Origin: DASUCS01 sp041166385
GTDB taxonomy: Bacteria; Actinomycetota; Acidimicrobiia; Acidimicrobiales; JACDCH01
Direction: 5' to 3'
NCBI GenBank assembly: GCA_041166385.1
Contig: JBEEFW010000145.1
Coordinates: forward strand, 15,052 to 79,051
DNA: 64,000 bases
Below, one piece after another: positions 8,004 through 16,199 of this stretch. A model generated the notes under the pieces. It searched no databases and had not been told where the DNA came from. It was given only the letters and a program-made list of their open reading frames with translations. The stretch's first letter is position 1; every line of letters begins with the position of its first letter. A program made the translations under genes and the position numbers.

Positions 8004-8755
8004 GCGTAGGTGCGGACGAGTTCGAGGACGGCGTCGACATCGGGGCCCTCGCCGGTCAGCGACGTCGCTGACGGGTCGACCCGCCGGGCGGCAACGTTGC
8101 ACAGCTCGGCGCCGTCCCCGCGAATCGTCGTGAGTGCCTTGTCGTCCGGCAGGAAGTCCCACGTCTCGCCGCGCGGCCCACGCAACGAGAACGCGACCGG
8201 CCCGTGCAGCTCGCGGCCGGCTCGTGCGAACGCGTACGGAATCGTCCGCCATGCGAGTCGAGCGATGTGACGCAACCGCGGCGCGGGCGACAGGTCGATG
8301 TCGAGCGCCTCGGCGACGTCACCCGTGTGGATCCACGTCTCGGCCAAGCGCGTGGTTGCCAGCGTTCGCGCCGACAGCTGTCCCGCGACCCACTCCACCC
8401 GCAGGTGTGGATCGCTGGTCGCGAGCACGTGGCGCAGCTCCGACGCGCCGGCGGCGTAGCGATCGCCTACGACTGAACCTGGCGCACCGCGTTCGGCCGC
8501 GACCATCAGTGCCGCACCGTCGTCGACGTCGCTCGCGGGGCCGACGTTGCGCCCCACCTCGTTCAGGTAGTCCGCGAACCGTCCGTTCGCACTGGCGATC
8601 GCCATCTCGTTGGTCTGCGCGACGTGCAGAACGACATCGGCGACCGTCCATCCCTCGCAGCGTGACGGCCGTTGCCAGTCCGCCTCGTCGAGGTCGGCCA
8701 GAAGGCCCAGAAGCTCTGCCTGTTGCTCAGCGAGTGCAGCAACGATCTCGTCCAC
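8000..8755 (-). CDS. TIGR03084-type metal-binding protein (mycothiol-dependent maleylpyruvate isomerase/DinB-like fold)
   Basis: This 251-residue protein has the N-terminal four-helix DinB/MDMPI domain. It opens with MDEIVAALAEQQAELLGLLADL, then the CEGWTVADVVLHVAQTNEMA block that contributes the first metal-ligand His. A second His lies in TWIHTGDVAEAL. These proteins bind a divalent metal, and in characterised cases use mycothiol as cofactor, consistent with an actinobacterial host. Its C-terminal ~80 residues (GPVAFSLRGPRGETWDF) resemble the SCP2-like half. Three such proteins occur in this window (also 18074 and 60526). The physiological thiol-transfer substrate is unknown. Confidence 0.82.
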   Translation of the reverse strand: MDEIVAALAEQQAELLGLLADLDEADWQRPSRCEGWTVADVVLHVAQTNEMAIASANGRFADYLNEVGRNVGPASDVDDGAALMVAAERGAPGSVVGDRYAAGASELRHVLATSDPHLRVEWVAGQLSARTLATTRLAETWIHTGDVAEALDIDLSPAPRLRHIARLAWRTIPYAFARAGRELHGPVAFSLRGPRGETWDFLPDDKALTTIRGDGAELCNVAARRVDPSATSLTGEGPDVDAVLELVRTYA

Positions 8756-8765
8756 AGACCACCAA

Positions 8766-9530
8766 TCATCGATTGGGCTCCCACCGGAAGTACCGGCGAG
8801 CCAACACGATCCCGATCATGGTCCACGCGACGAGGACGAGGACACTCCCAACGGACGGACCGTGCGACGCCGGGTCGTAACCCGCCCGCAGGCCGTCGAC
8901 GAGTGCCTTGATGGGGAATGCGCTCACGATGTGGTCCATCCACGTCGGCAGCGTGAGGCCCGACGAGAACGTGCCGGACACGAGCGCAAGCGGGAGGTAG
9001 GTGCCGTTCGTGATCGCCCCCGCCGCGTCGGCACGCGGGATGAGCGCGCTGACGGCCACACCGAGCGCCGCGAAGCACACGACGCCGAGCGCCAGGCAAC
9101 CGAGCAACGCGGGGACACCACCGCTGCGCGGCGCGATCCCGAACGCCAGTCGCCCGAGCACGATGGTCGTCACGCCGACGACGACCGACGTGACCAGCAC
9201 GCTCGTCAGCTGTCCCGCGAGGTACATCCCCGGCGCCAACGGCGTCGCCCGGATGCGTTTGAGGACACCGTCGGCCCGCAGCATCGCGATCGTCGCCGCG
9301 AGCGATCCGTACGCCGCGACGATGATCCCGAACGCGAGGATGCCGGGCACGAACAACGTGAGGGCCTTCAACTCAGGTCGGCCCGGGATCTTGTCGTTGG
9401 CCGAGGTGAATCCGAAAATGACCAGCAGCCCGACGGGCAGGGCAAACGTGAAGAACGCAGTCTCGGGATTGCGCCAGAACGCCCGCTGTTCGAGGCCGAG
9501 CTGGTGCCAGAGGAGCCGGGGCCCACTCAT
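8766..9530 (-). CDS. ABC-2 type transporter permease
   Basis: This 254-residue integral membrane protein has about six hydrophobic segments. They include FFTFALPVGLLVIFGF near the start, ILAFGIIVAAYGSLAATIAML, LVTSVVVGVTTIVLGRLAFGI, a central CLALGVVCFAALGVAVSALI and a C-terminal VLVLVAWTMIGIVLA. It matches the ABC-2 membrane family used for drug or lipid export (DrrB-like). The gene overlaps the ATP-binding gene upstream by 4 nt (the ATG lies in its TGA), so the pair forms one exporter. A divergent TetR gene at 10446 is the probable regulator. The exported compound is unknown. Confidence 0.88.
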   Translation of the reverse strand: MSGPRLLWHQLGLEQRAFWRNPETAFFTFALPVGLLVIFGFTSANDKIPGRPELKALTLFVPGILAFGIIVAAYGSLAATIAMLRADGVLKRIRATPLAPGMYLAGQLTSVLVTSVVVGVTTIVLGRLAFGIAPRSGGVPALLGCLALGVVCFAALGVAVSALIPRADAAGAITNGTYLPLALVSGTFSSGLTLPTWMDHIVSAFPIKALVDGLRAGYDPASHGPSVGSVLVLVAWTMIGIVLARRYFRWEPNR

Positions 9531-10372
9531 GGCGCCACCAACTCGAGGTAGGTGTCCTCCAACGTCGGAGGGCTCACGTCGAGCTCGGGGAGATCGGCGA
9601 CGGAGTCCAACAACGAGCGCAACGTCGTCCCAACGTCGGTGGTCTCGACGGTGACGCGATCACCGCACGGCGCTCGGTACGAGATGTGCGTCGGTGCTTG
9701 CGCGAGCTGCGTGAGCTCGTGCACCGTTCCCACGGCGCGGATCGTGCCGCCGCTGAGGATCGCGACACGATCCGCGAGACGCTCAGCCTCATCGAGGTAG
9801 TGAGTCGTCAGCAGCACGGTCTTACCGAGCGAGCGCAGGTTCTCGATGGCCGACCAGCACCGCCGACGCGCTTCGGGATCGAATCCGGTGGTCGGCTCGT
9901 CGAGGAAGATCAGATCGGGATCGCCAGACAACGCGAGCGCGAAGTCGAGCCGGCGACGTTGGCCGCCCGACAATCGGCGCACGAGCGTGGAGCGCTCGGC
10001 GCGCAGCTCCACGACGTCGAGTAGCTCTTCGAGCGCACGCGGCCTCGGGTAGTACGCCCGCCACGCGTCGAGGATCTCCTCGACGCGGAGGTGATTCGGG
10101 AAGCCGCACTCCTGGAGGACGACGCCGGTGCGTTGCCGCAACTCGCTCGGATGCGTCGAGGGATCGAAGCCGAGCACGCGCACGAAGCCCGCCGTTGCGT
10201 CCCGGTAGCCCTCGAGGATCTCGACCGTGGTCGTCTTTCCCGCACCGTTTGGACCGAGCAGCGAGAAGACCTCGCCCGCTTTGACCTCGAGGTCGAGGCC
10301 GGTCAGCACCCGCCGCTCGCCGTAGTCCTTCCGCAGCCCTTGCACCACGATCGGCGAGTTAGATACGGTCAT
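9527..10372 (-). CDS. ABC transporter ATP-binding protein (drug/daunorubicin-type exporter)
   Basis: This 281-residue ATPase has a Walker A GPNGAGKTT (~40-48), a signature LSGGQRRRLDFAL, a Walker B LIFLDEPTTGFD and the switch-His region LLTTHYLDEAERLADR. The ~80-residue C-terminal extension after the nucleotide-binding domain is typical of the DrrA/CcmA export group. It powers the permease encoded by the overlapping downstream gene. Its ATG (10370-10372) lies only 4 nt from an imperfect palindrome (10377-10400), leaving no room for a ribosome site between them. The mRNA may therefore be leaderless and blocked directly by the divergent TetR repressor. Confidence 0.92.
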   Translation of the reverse strand: MTVSNSPIVVQGLRKDYGERRVLTGLDLEVKAGEVFSLLGPNGAGKTTTVEILEGYRDATAGFVRVLGFDPSTHPSELRQRTGVVLQECGFPNHLRVEEILDAWRAYYPRPRALEELLDVVELRAERSTLVRRLSGGQRRRLDFALALSGDPDLIFLDEPTTGFDPEARRRCWSAIENLRSLGKTVLLTTHYLDEAERLADRVAILSGGTIRAVGTVHELTQLAQAPTHISYRAPCGDRVTVETTDVGTTLRSLLDSVADLPELDVSPPTLEDTYLELVAP

Positions 10373-10376
10373 GTCA

Positions 10377-10400
10377 CTAAGATACGAGTCCGTAGCTAAG
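10377..10400. promoter_or_regulatory. Candidate TetR operator between ABC exporter and tetR-like gene
   Basis: The 24-bp imperfect palindrome has half-sites CTAAGATACG and CGTAGCTAAG around an AGTC centre; 8 of 10 positions match between the halves. An additional TTAGATACG half-site lies at 10359-10367, inside the 5' end of the ABC ATPase gene. TetR-family repressors usually bind such sites in the gap between themselves and a divergent target. The position, 4 nt from the ABC start codon, fits direct repression of exporter transcription. This is a sequence-based inference with no binding evidence. Confidence 0.55.
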
Positions 10401-10445
10401 TGTCAAGGGTGTTTCCAAGTGCAAGATGTCACGGTGGCCGAACGA

Positions 10446-11072
10446 ATGACGCAGGAGCGACGGCGCGAGCGCACACGCGACCTGCTGCTCGACGCCGCGC
10501 AGGAGGTGTTCGCCAAGAAGGGCTTCGAGGGCGCCTCCCTCGAGGAGATCGCCAAGACCGCCGGCTACACGCGCGGGGCGATCTACAAGCACTTCGGCAG
10601 CAAGGAGGAGATGTTTCTCGCCGTGAACAAGCGATGGAACGAGACCTTCCTCCAGACGTTCGTCGAAGGCATCGACCCATCAACGCCGGTCGAGGAGCTC
10701 GACCTCGCCTCGCTGGCGAGGAAGTGGCACGAGATGCAGTACTCGTATCCACACGACTTCGCGCTGGGCCTCGAATTCAGCATTTTCGTGCTCCGTCATC
10801 CGGAGACGCAGGCTCAGGTAGCGAAGCAACGCCTCGAGCTTGCGCAGATGATCGCCGACTTCATCGACGAGCAAACCGTTCGCCTCGGCGAGGTCCTACA
10901 CATGGATTCGCTGACGCTGGCGCGCCTGTCGCTGGCGTGCTCGGACGGGCTCCAACTCGCGGCCTACCTCGACATCGGCCAGGAGGACCTGTACGAACCG
11001 TTCCTCGCATTGCTGGTCACCGCGATAGAGGATGATCCGAAGAGCAAGAAGAAGAAGCGCGGTGAGACCTGA
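10446..11072 (+). CDS. TetR/AcrR family transcriptional regulator
   Basis: This 208-residue regulator has a classic N-terminal HTH: RERTRDLLLDAAQEVFAKKGFEGASLEEIAKTAGYTRGAIYKHFGSKEEMFLAV (~8-61). A helical ligand-binding domain follows, ending in a Lys/Arg-rich tail (KSKKKKRGET). ATG 10446 is taken as the start because the HTH family begins there; an in-frame GTG at 10434 is an alternative. The gene is divergent from the ABC exporter with a palindrome between them, so it most likely represses that exporter and itself, and is released by the exported compound. A ferritin-like gene follows 15 nt downstream. Confidence 0.9.
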   Translation: MTQERRRERTRDLLLDAAQEVFAKKGFEGASLEEIAKTAGYTRGAIYKHFGSKEEMFLAVNKRWNETFLQTFVEGIDPSTPVEELDLASLARKWHEMQYSYPHDFALGLEFSIFVLRHPETQAQVAKQRLELAQMIADFIDEQTVRLGEVLHMDSLTLARLSLACSDGLQLAAYLDIGQEDLYEPFLALLVTAIEDDPKSKKKKRGET

Positions 11073-11087
11073 TCACGGGAGCAGGAC

Positions 11088-11753
11088 ATGGCTCAGAACA
11101 CGGCACTGATCCAGGTGCTCGGAGCGATCGCCTACGGGGAGCTCAAGGCGTACGACGGCGCCAAGGCGGAGGCCGAAGCGGCGACCACCGAAGCGCAGCG
11201 CCGCTGGCACCGCCAGGTGGCGGCGGAGGAGCTGCGCCATCACAAGGGGTTCGTCAAGCGCCTCGAGGCACTCGGCGCGGACCCCGAACGCGCCATGGCG
11301 CCGTATCGCCGGCCGCTCGACCGCTATCACGCGCGAGTGAGCGGCGACGCGATCGAGGAAGCCGTGTTCGGCTATTTGGGAGAGGGCATCGCCGACGACT
11401 TGTTGCAATGGCTGCAGCACGTGGCCGACCCCGAGACGATCGCGTTCGTCGACACCGTGATCGCCGACGAGGTCGGGCACGAAGCCGCGGCGACGAAGGT
11501 GTTGCGCGACTTGCTCGACGAGACACCGAACGGACGGGCGCTCGCCGCCCGGGCCGCACGCACCATGCATGCGCACATGCTGTGGTCCGGACGCGAGGGC
11601 GCCGCGCCGCTCGCCGCGTTCGTGCGCCTCGGCCGCACACCGGAGTTGCTGCGGGTCATCATCGGCGGGCAGGCCCGTCGACTGCGCGCCATCGGCATCC
11701 GCCTGTGGCTGCCCATGCCCGACCGCATCGGCCCCTTGAAGCTGGCCAGCTGA
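11088..11753 (+). CDS. Ferritin-like fold protein (MiaE-like/diiron candidate)
   Basis: This 221-residue, mostly helical protein resembles the tRNA-(ms2io6A)-hydroxylase-like ferritin superfamily members found in actinobacteria. Candidate diiron ligands are the EELRHH segment (~45-50) and the ADEVGHEAAA segment (~125-134), giving two E(x)nExxH-like pairs with E residues in GAIAYGELKAYD and GYLGEGIADD. There is no signal peptide. The start is an ATG preceded by GGAGCAGG. The next gene begins inside its stop (TGATG). Whether it is a hydroxylase, an oxidase or a metal store is unknown. Confidence 0.72.
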   Translation: MAQNTALIQVLGAIAYGELKAYDGAKAEAEAATTEAQRRWHRQVAAEELRHHKGFVKRLEALGADPERAMAPYRRPLDRYHARVSGDAIEEAVFGYLGEGIADDLLQWLQHVADPETIAFVDTVIADEVGHEAAATKVLRDLLDETPNGRALAARAARTMHAHMLWSGREGAAPLAAFVRLGRTPELLRVIIGGQARRLRAIGIRLWLPMPDRIGPLKLAS

Positions 11754-12721
11754 TGCGTACCCGGCTCACTGATGTGCTCGAGATCGAGCACCCCGTCATG
11801 CTCGCCGGCATGGGCGGCGTGTCGTATCACCGACTCGTTGCCGCCGTGTCGGGCGCCGGTGGTTTCGGCTGCCTCGGCGCGTCGACGATGAGCAAGGACC
11901 AGATGGTCGACGAGATCCGCAAGGTGCGCGAGCTCACCGACCAGCCGTTCGGTGTCGACCTGCTCACCGCGATGCCGACCGACATGCTGGCGCAGGTCGA
12001 GTTGCTCATCGAGGAGGGCGCGAGCGTGTTCGTCGCCGGGCTCGGCGTGCCCGCGGCCGCCGTCGAGCTCTGCCATCGGCACGGCGTGCTCGTCGCAAAC
12101 ATGTGCGGCAAGGTCGTCCACGCGCGCAACGCCGTCGACGCCGGCTGCGACTTTGTGATAGCGCAAGGCACCGAAGCCGGCGGCCACACCGGCCAGGTGG
12201 CGACGATGCCGCTCGTCCCGCAACTCGTCGACGCCGTCGGCGATCGTGTGCCGGTCGTCGCGGCGGGTGGGATCTTCGACGGCCGCGGGCTCGCCGCCGC
12301 GCTCGCCCTCGGCGCCGACGGCGTGTGGCTGGGCACGCGCTTCATCGCCACGCCCGAGGCCCGCACGGTCAACGGCTACAAGGATCGGCTCGTCGCCTCA
12401 GCCGAAGACGGCACGATCATCACCAAGGCGTACTCCGGCAAGACGATGCGTGTGCTGCGCAACAGCTATCTCGAGGAGTGGGAGAAGTCGGGCAGTGAGG
12501 TGCAGCGCTTCCCGATGCAGGCGATCGCCGCGATGGAGGAGGGCGTTTTCCATCTCGGCGGCGACGCTCGCACCGAGGGCGTCGACCCGCAGCGCGAGTG
12601 CTACCCCGCCGGCCAAGGCGTCGGCGGCATCGACGAGCTCGTGCCCGCCGCCGACCTCGTGCACCAAATCGTCGCCGAAGCCGAAAAGATCCTGACCAAT
12701 CTGGGTAACCGAACGGTGTGA
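11753..12721 (+). CDS. Nitronate monooxygenase (2-nitropropane dioxygenase-like, FMN)
   Basis: This 322-residue TIM-barrel flavoprotein has an N-terminal RTRLTDVLEIEHPVMLAGMGGVS, as usual for class I NMOs. The central GTEAGGHTG contains the conserved His thought to act as base. The phosphate-binding region is AAGGIFDGRGLAAALALGADGVWLGTRF. It would oxidise alkyl nitronates, or act as an enoyl-reductase-like FMN enzyme; close relatives are often mis-specified. The open frame extends upstream inside the ferritin-like gene, but the ATG at 11753 overlaps that stop and fits the family N-terminus. The stop overlaps a GTG start of the next gene. Confidence 0.9.
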   Translation: MRTRLTDVLEIEHPVMLAGMGGVSYHRLVAAVSGAGGFGCLGASTMSKDQMVDEIRKVRELTDQPFGVDLLTAMPTDMLAQVELLIEEGASVFVAGLGVPAAAVELCHRHGVLVANMCGKVVHARNAVDAGCDFVIAQGTEAGGHTGQVATMPLVPQLVDAVGDRVPVVAAGGIFDGRGLAAALALGADGVWLGTRFIATPEARTVNGYKDRLVASAEDGTIITKAYSGKTMRVLRNSYLEEWEKSGSEVQRFPMQAIAAMEEGVFHLGGDARTEGVDPQRECYPAGQGVGGIDELVPAADLVHQIVAEAEKILTNLGNRTV

Positions 12722-13575
12722 CGACCATGCCGGCGGCGTTCATCGGGCACGGCAGTCCGATGAACGCGCTGGAGCACAACCGGTACACCGCGGCGTGGCG
12801 GGCCTTCGGCGCATCGATCCCGCGACCGCGCGCCGTCCTCGCCATCTCCGCGCACTGGTACATCAACGCCTCGGCCGTCACCGCGATGACCGCGCCGCGC
12901 ACGATCCACGACTTCTACGGGTTCCCCGACGAGCTGTTCGCGGTGCAGTACCCGGCCCCCGGCGCACCCGAGGTCGCGCAACAGGTCGCCGACGTCGCTG
13001 ATCCCGTGTGGATCGGCCTCGACAACGACAGCTGGGGGATCGATCACGGTACATGGTCCGTGCTCGTGCACGTGTTCCCCGACGCGGATGTGCCTGTCGT
13101 GCAGCTGGCGATCAATGCGATGAAGCCGTTCGACTACCACCTCGATCTCGGCGCGCGCCTGGCGCCGCTGCGCGACGAGGGCGTGCTGATCATCGGCAGC
13201 GGCAACATCGTGCACAACCTCGGCCGGCTCGACTGGAGCCGGCCCGAAGGCGGGTTCGACTGGGCCCATCGGTTCGACGAATCGGCGCGCGAGTTGATGA
13301 CGGCCAGACCAGGCGACCTCGCACAACTCGAGAAGCACCCCGACGTCCACCTCGCCGTGCCGACCCCGGATCACTTCATCCCGTCGCTGTACATCGCCGG
13401 TCTTGCGGCCGCTGCCGGGGAGAGCGCCGACGTGTTGATCGAGGGCTACGCGATGGGCGGCCTGTCGATGACGTCGTACGTGCTCGACGCCCACCCCGTC
13501 ATCGACGGCGACGGCCCGCCCGCTGCCCGCTTGCCCGACCCCGACGTCGTGCCGCCGGAGGACACGAACACCTAA
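12718..13575 (+). CDS. DODA-type extradiol ring-opening dioxygenase (YgiD-like, LigB superfamily)
   Basis: A 285-residue class III extradiol dioxygenase. It opens with PAAFIGHGSPMNALEHN, whose His serves as the first metal ligand, then AISAHWYIN, IHDFYGFPDELF and WGIDHGTWSVL. Later GSGNIVHNLGRLDW carries another conserved His. This is the 4,5-DOPA dioxygenase/YgiD pattern in which Zn or Fe binds catecholic substrates. GTG 12718 overlaps the previous stop (GTGA); ATG 12727 is an alternative 3 codons in. Position after the nitronate monooxygenase suggests one transcript. The true aromatic substrate is not known. Confidence 0.88.
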   Translation: MTTMPAAFIGHGSPMNALEHNRYTAAWRAFGASIPRPRAVLAISAHWYINASAVTAMTAPRTIHDFYGFPDELFAVQYPAPGAPEVAQQVADVADPVWIGLDNDSWGIDHGTWSVLVHVFPDADVPVVQLAINAMKPFDYHLDLGARLAPLRDEGVLIIGSGNIVHNLGRLDWSRPEGGFDWAHRFDESARELMTARPGDLAQLEKHPDVHLAVPTPDHFIPSLYIAGLAAAAGESADVLIEGYAMGGLSMTSYVLDAHPVIDGDGPPAARLPDPDVVPPEDTNT

Positions 13576-13594
13576 TTCAGCAACGATGTGGTCC

Positions 13595-13840
13595 ATGAGC
13601 GAGAAGGACGCGGCCAAGGTCCGGCGCGAGTTGCTGGCCCTGATGCGCCGGCTGGTCAACGGACCTCTCACCCTCGAGGCGGGACTGCGGGCGACGACCG
13701 CAGTGCGTCACGCGATCGACGACCTGCAGTCAGAACTCGTGTCGACGGCCCGGGGGGAGGGCGCATCGTGGGCGTCGATCGGCGAGGCGCTGGGTGTGAC
13801 GACGCAGGCCGCCCACCAACGCTTCAGCTCGAGGACGTGA
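13595..13840 (+). CDS. Small helix-turn-helix protein
   Basis: An 81-residue protein (84 if the upstream in-frame ATG at 13586 is used). It has an N-terminal helical half (AKVRRELLALMRRLVNGPLTLEAGLRATTAVRHAIDDLQSEL) and a C-terminal HTH: GASWASIGEALGVTTQAAHQRF. The latter is a common actinobacterial DNA-binding signature seen at the end of small regulators. It probably binds DNA, but its target is unknown. Its last 17 bases overlap the 3' end of the convergent MOSC gene. Codon usage and length look like a real gene. Confidence 0.7.
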   Translation: MSEKDAAKVRRELLALMRRLVNGPLTLEAGLRATTAVRHAIDDLQSELVSTARGEGASWASIGEALGVTTQAAHQRFSSRT

Positions 13841-14405
13841 CGCGCACCAGCTTGACCGCGGCATCGCCGCGAGCGACCGTGCCCGCCTGAACCACGCGGG
13901 CGTTGATGCCGCGCAGGTGCAGCTCCTTGCCCGCCGGCGAGTTCACGAAGCGGGCGGCGTCCTGCCCGAATCGCGCCGCGAACTTGGCGCAGCCGTTGTG
14001 CGGTTCGGCGGTGACCTCGATGATCGCGGTGCCGAGCTGCACGCGCGTGCCGGTCGGCAAGTTGGCGTCGGACAGATCGATGTCGACGAAGAGCTGATCG
14101 CCGGCTTCGGCCCACTGCGCGCGGTCATCACCGGCGAACAGCGCGATCGCCCGCGCGTTCATGACCGTGATCTGCCGATTGGCTTCGGCCGAGCCGTCGG
14201 GGGTCTGCCGGCTGCCGCGATCACGCCATGTGTCGCCGACGACGCCGGTGTCGAGGCTGAGTTCCGCCTGGTCGAGCAGCTCGCGTTCGTCCACGGCGGG
14301 CCGGCGCACGATGAGCTCGACCGTGCCGTTGTCAGACGGCGACGCCCGAAGACTGTCGAGAGCGGCTTCGAACTCGTCCGTCGTGCCATGGCCCATGCAT
14401 GCCAT
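13824..14405 (-). CDS. MOSC domain-containing protein
   Basis: This 193-residue protein matches the MOSC (molybdenum cofactor sulfurase C-terminal) family. The diagnostic region is EVTAEPHNGCAKFAARFGQDAARFVNSPAGKELHLRGINARVV (~131-172), with the conserved Cys near residue 139. MOSC proteins transfer sulfur to metal centres, or act as molybdenum-binding reductases that detoxify N-hydroxylated compounds (YiiM/mARC group). It is convergent with the small HTH gene (17-nt overlap). Its 5' end overlaps the divergent phosphotransferase start region by a few bases, so one of these starts may be further in. Confidence 0.82.
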   Translation of the reverse strand: MACMGHGTTDEFEAALDSLRASPSDNGTVELIVRRPAVDERELLDQAELSLDTGVVGDTWRDRGSRQTPDGSAEANRQITVMNARAIALFAGDDRAQWAEAGDQLFVDIDLSDANLPTGTRVQLGTAIIEVTAEPHNGCAKFAARFGQDAARFVNSPAGKELHLRGINARVVQAGTVARGDAAVKLVRVTSSS

Positions 14406-15178
14406 CGTGGCCGCTGATGGACGTCGGCGGGCAGCCTTTTCCAGGGCGGACGGATCTGTGGCTCGACGACGGAGTGGTCGTCCGGCGCCACGACAAGGCG
14501 GCGGTGGAGACGATCGACTGGATCCACCAGTTCCTGAGCCGGCTGGCGTTCGCCGCGCCCAAGCCCGTTCCCTACTTCGACGGAGCGAGCCTGGCCGTAG
14601 ATGAGGGCGCGGTCTGGAGCGCGGTGTCGTACGTCGAGGGCGAGATCGTCGGCTGGTCGCCCGAGCCGAGCATGTTCGACCTCGGTGCCTACCTTGCCGC
14701 GTTTCACGCCGCGGCCGAGGGGGTCGAGATGGACCGGCAACAGTTGCCCGCGTATCCGGTCGCGCGGCCGCCGGGCACGGCCGAACACCGCCGGCATGTG
14801 ATCCACGGCGACTTCACCAACCACAACGTGCTCGCGGCGGGCTCGCCGCCGCGGCCCTGCGGCGTGATCGACTTCGGCAACGCGTACATCGAATCGCCGC
14901 TGTTCGACCTGGGCGCGGCGTTGTGGCGCAGTGGCCGCCCCTCGCAAGACGTCCACGAGTTCGACCCTCAACGGATCGTGGCCTATGTCGAGGGCTACGC
15001 CTCGGTGCGACCGCTGTCGCGCGACGAGCGCGCGGCCGTCGCGTTCTACCTACGGGAGCGAGGGCGGCAGATCGTCGTCAAACAAGCCGCCCGCGGTGTC
15101 GTGGACGACGGCCCCCGCCGCAAGCTGGCGTGGATCGCCCGTCACCATGACCGTCTCGTCACGGCATTGGCAGGATGA
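14399..15178 (+). CDS. Aminoglycoside phosphotransferase (APH)-fold kinase
   Basis: This 259-residue protein has the APH-type kinase catalytic core HVIHGDFTNHNVL (~133-145) and metal-binding VIDFGNA (~156-162). The N-lobe is short (WLDDGVVVRRHDKAAVETIDWIHQFL). APH-fold proteins phosphorylate small molecules such as antibiotics, homoserine, choline or sugars, and substrate choice is not visible here. ATG 14399 overlaps the divergent MOSC gene by 7 nt; ATG 14417 (MDVGGQPFPG) would avoid that and is a good alternative. A glycosyltransferase follows 4 nt after its stop, implying co-expression. Confidence 0.82.
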   Translation: MPSWPLMDVGGQPFPGRTDLWLDDGVVVRRHDKAAVETIDWIHQFLSRLAFAAPKPVPYFDGASLAVDEGAVWSAVSYVEGEIVGWSPEPSMFDLGAYLAAFHAAAEGVEMDRQQLPAYPVARPPGTAEHRRHVIHGDFTNHNVLAAGSPPRPCGVIDFGNAYIESPLFDLGAALWRSGRPSQDVHEFDPQRIVAYVEGYASVRPLSRDERAAVAFYLRERGRQIVVKQAARGVVDDGPRRKLAWIARHHDRLVTALAG

Positions 15179-15182
15179 CGCC

Positions 15183-16199
15183 GTGAGTTGTCTCTTCGTC
15201 ACGTGGGCCGGCGGCGGGAACTCCACGCCGGTGCTTGGACTGTCGACTCGTCTCATGCAGCGCGGTCACTCGGTGACGGTCGTCAGCCCCGACGATGCCT
15301 CGGCGCGTTTTGCCGAGATCGGCGTCGAATACGAGCCGTTGGACGGCGTTGCCGCGGCCATTGCTCGCCACCGACCAGACGTCGTGATCGTCGACTTCAT
15401 GATGCCCTCGTGGATGAGCGAGGCCGAGGCCAGCGGTGTGCCCTGGGTCGCTCTCGTCCACACGCTGTACGACCGCGTTGCCACCGGCATCCTCACGGCG
15501 TTCACCACGCTCGAACACATCAATGAGCAGCGTGCGGCGCTCGCCCTCGACGCGGTGGCGGACGCGAGCGAGCTGCTCCAGCGCGCCGCGCGAGTCGTGG
15601 TCGTCGCGCCGCGGGCGCTCGACACTGCTGAGCCCACGAACGGCCGGCATGTGGGCGCCATCCTCGAGGAGGTCGGCCCCGACGCCGATTGGCAACCACC
15701 GGGTGGTGTCGCTCCGCTCGTGGTGGTCAGCCTCGGCACGACGCAGGGACTCGACGACCAACGGGTCACGGGCTGCGTGCTCGAAGCCGTTGCCGACCTA
15801 CCCAATCGCGTACTCCTGAACGCACCGACGCATCTCGACCTGTCGTCGATCACCGTTCCCGCCAACGCCGTGGTGCAGGGCTACGTACGCCACGCCGCGG
15901 TGATGCCGCATGCTGCCGCGGTGGTGACGCACGCCGGGCTCGGCAGCATCAACGCGGCGCTGAGCTACGGCCGCCCGCTCGTGTGCATTCCGCTCGGGCG
16001 CGATCAGCACCACAACGCCGAGCGAGTTGCCGCCGTGGGAGCGGGAGTGGCGCTACCGACCGACGCGCCACCGAGCGCGATCCGTACCGCGATCGAGCAG
16101 GTACTGGCCGACCCGACGTACGCAGCCGCCGCACAGCAGTTCGCCGCCGACTACGACCCGACCGCCCAAGGGGCCGTCGATGCCCTCGAGTCGCTCTAG
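15183..16199 (+). CDS. GT-B fold glycosyltransferase (UGT/macrolide glycosyltransferase-like)
   Basis: A 338-residue nucleotide-sugar glycosyltransferase of GT1 type. The N-terminus FVTWAGGGNSTPVLGLSTRLMQRGHSVTVVS is the acceptor-domain loop typical of MGT enzymes. The donor domain carries the signature THAGLGSINAALSYGRPLVCIPLGRDQHHNAERV (~249-282). It would glycosylate a small hydrophobic acceptor in the cytosol, such as a lipid, macrolide or flavonoid. The frame is open further upstream inside the kinase gene, but GTG 15183, 4 nt past that stop, matches the family start. The TAG stop overlaps the convergent gene in a shared CTAG. Confidence 0.88.
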   Translation: MSCLFVTWAGGGNSTPVLGLSTRLMQRGHSVTVVSPDDASARFAEIGVEYEPLDGVAAAIARHRPDVVIVDFMMPSWMSEAEASGVPWVALVHTLYDRVATGILTAFTTLEHINEQRAALALDAVADASELLQRAARVVVVAPRALDTAEPTNGRHVGAILEEVGPDADWQPPGGVAPLVVVSLGTTQGLDDQRVTGCVLEAVADLPNRVLLNAPTHLDLSSITVPANAVVQGYVRHAAVMPHAAAVVTHAGLGSINAALSYGRPLVCIPLGRDQHHNAERVAAVGAGVALPTDAPPSAIRTAIEQVLADPTYAAAAQQFAADYDPTAQGAVDALESL

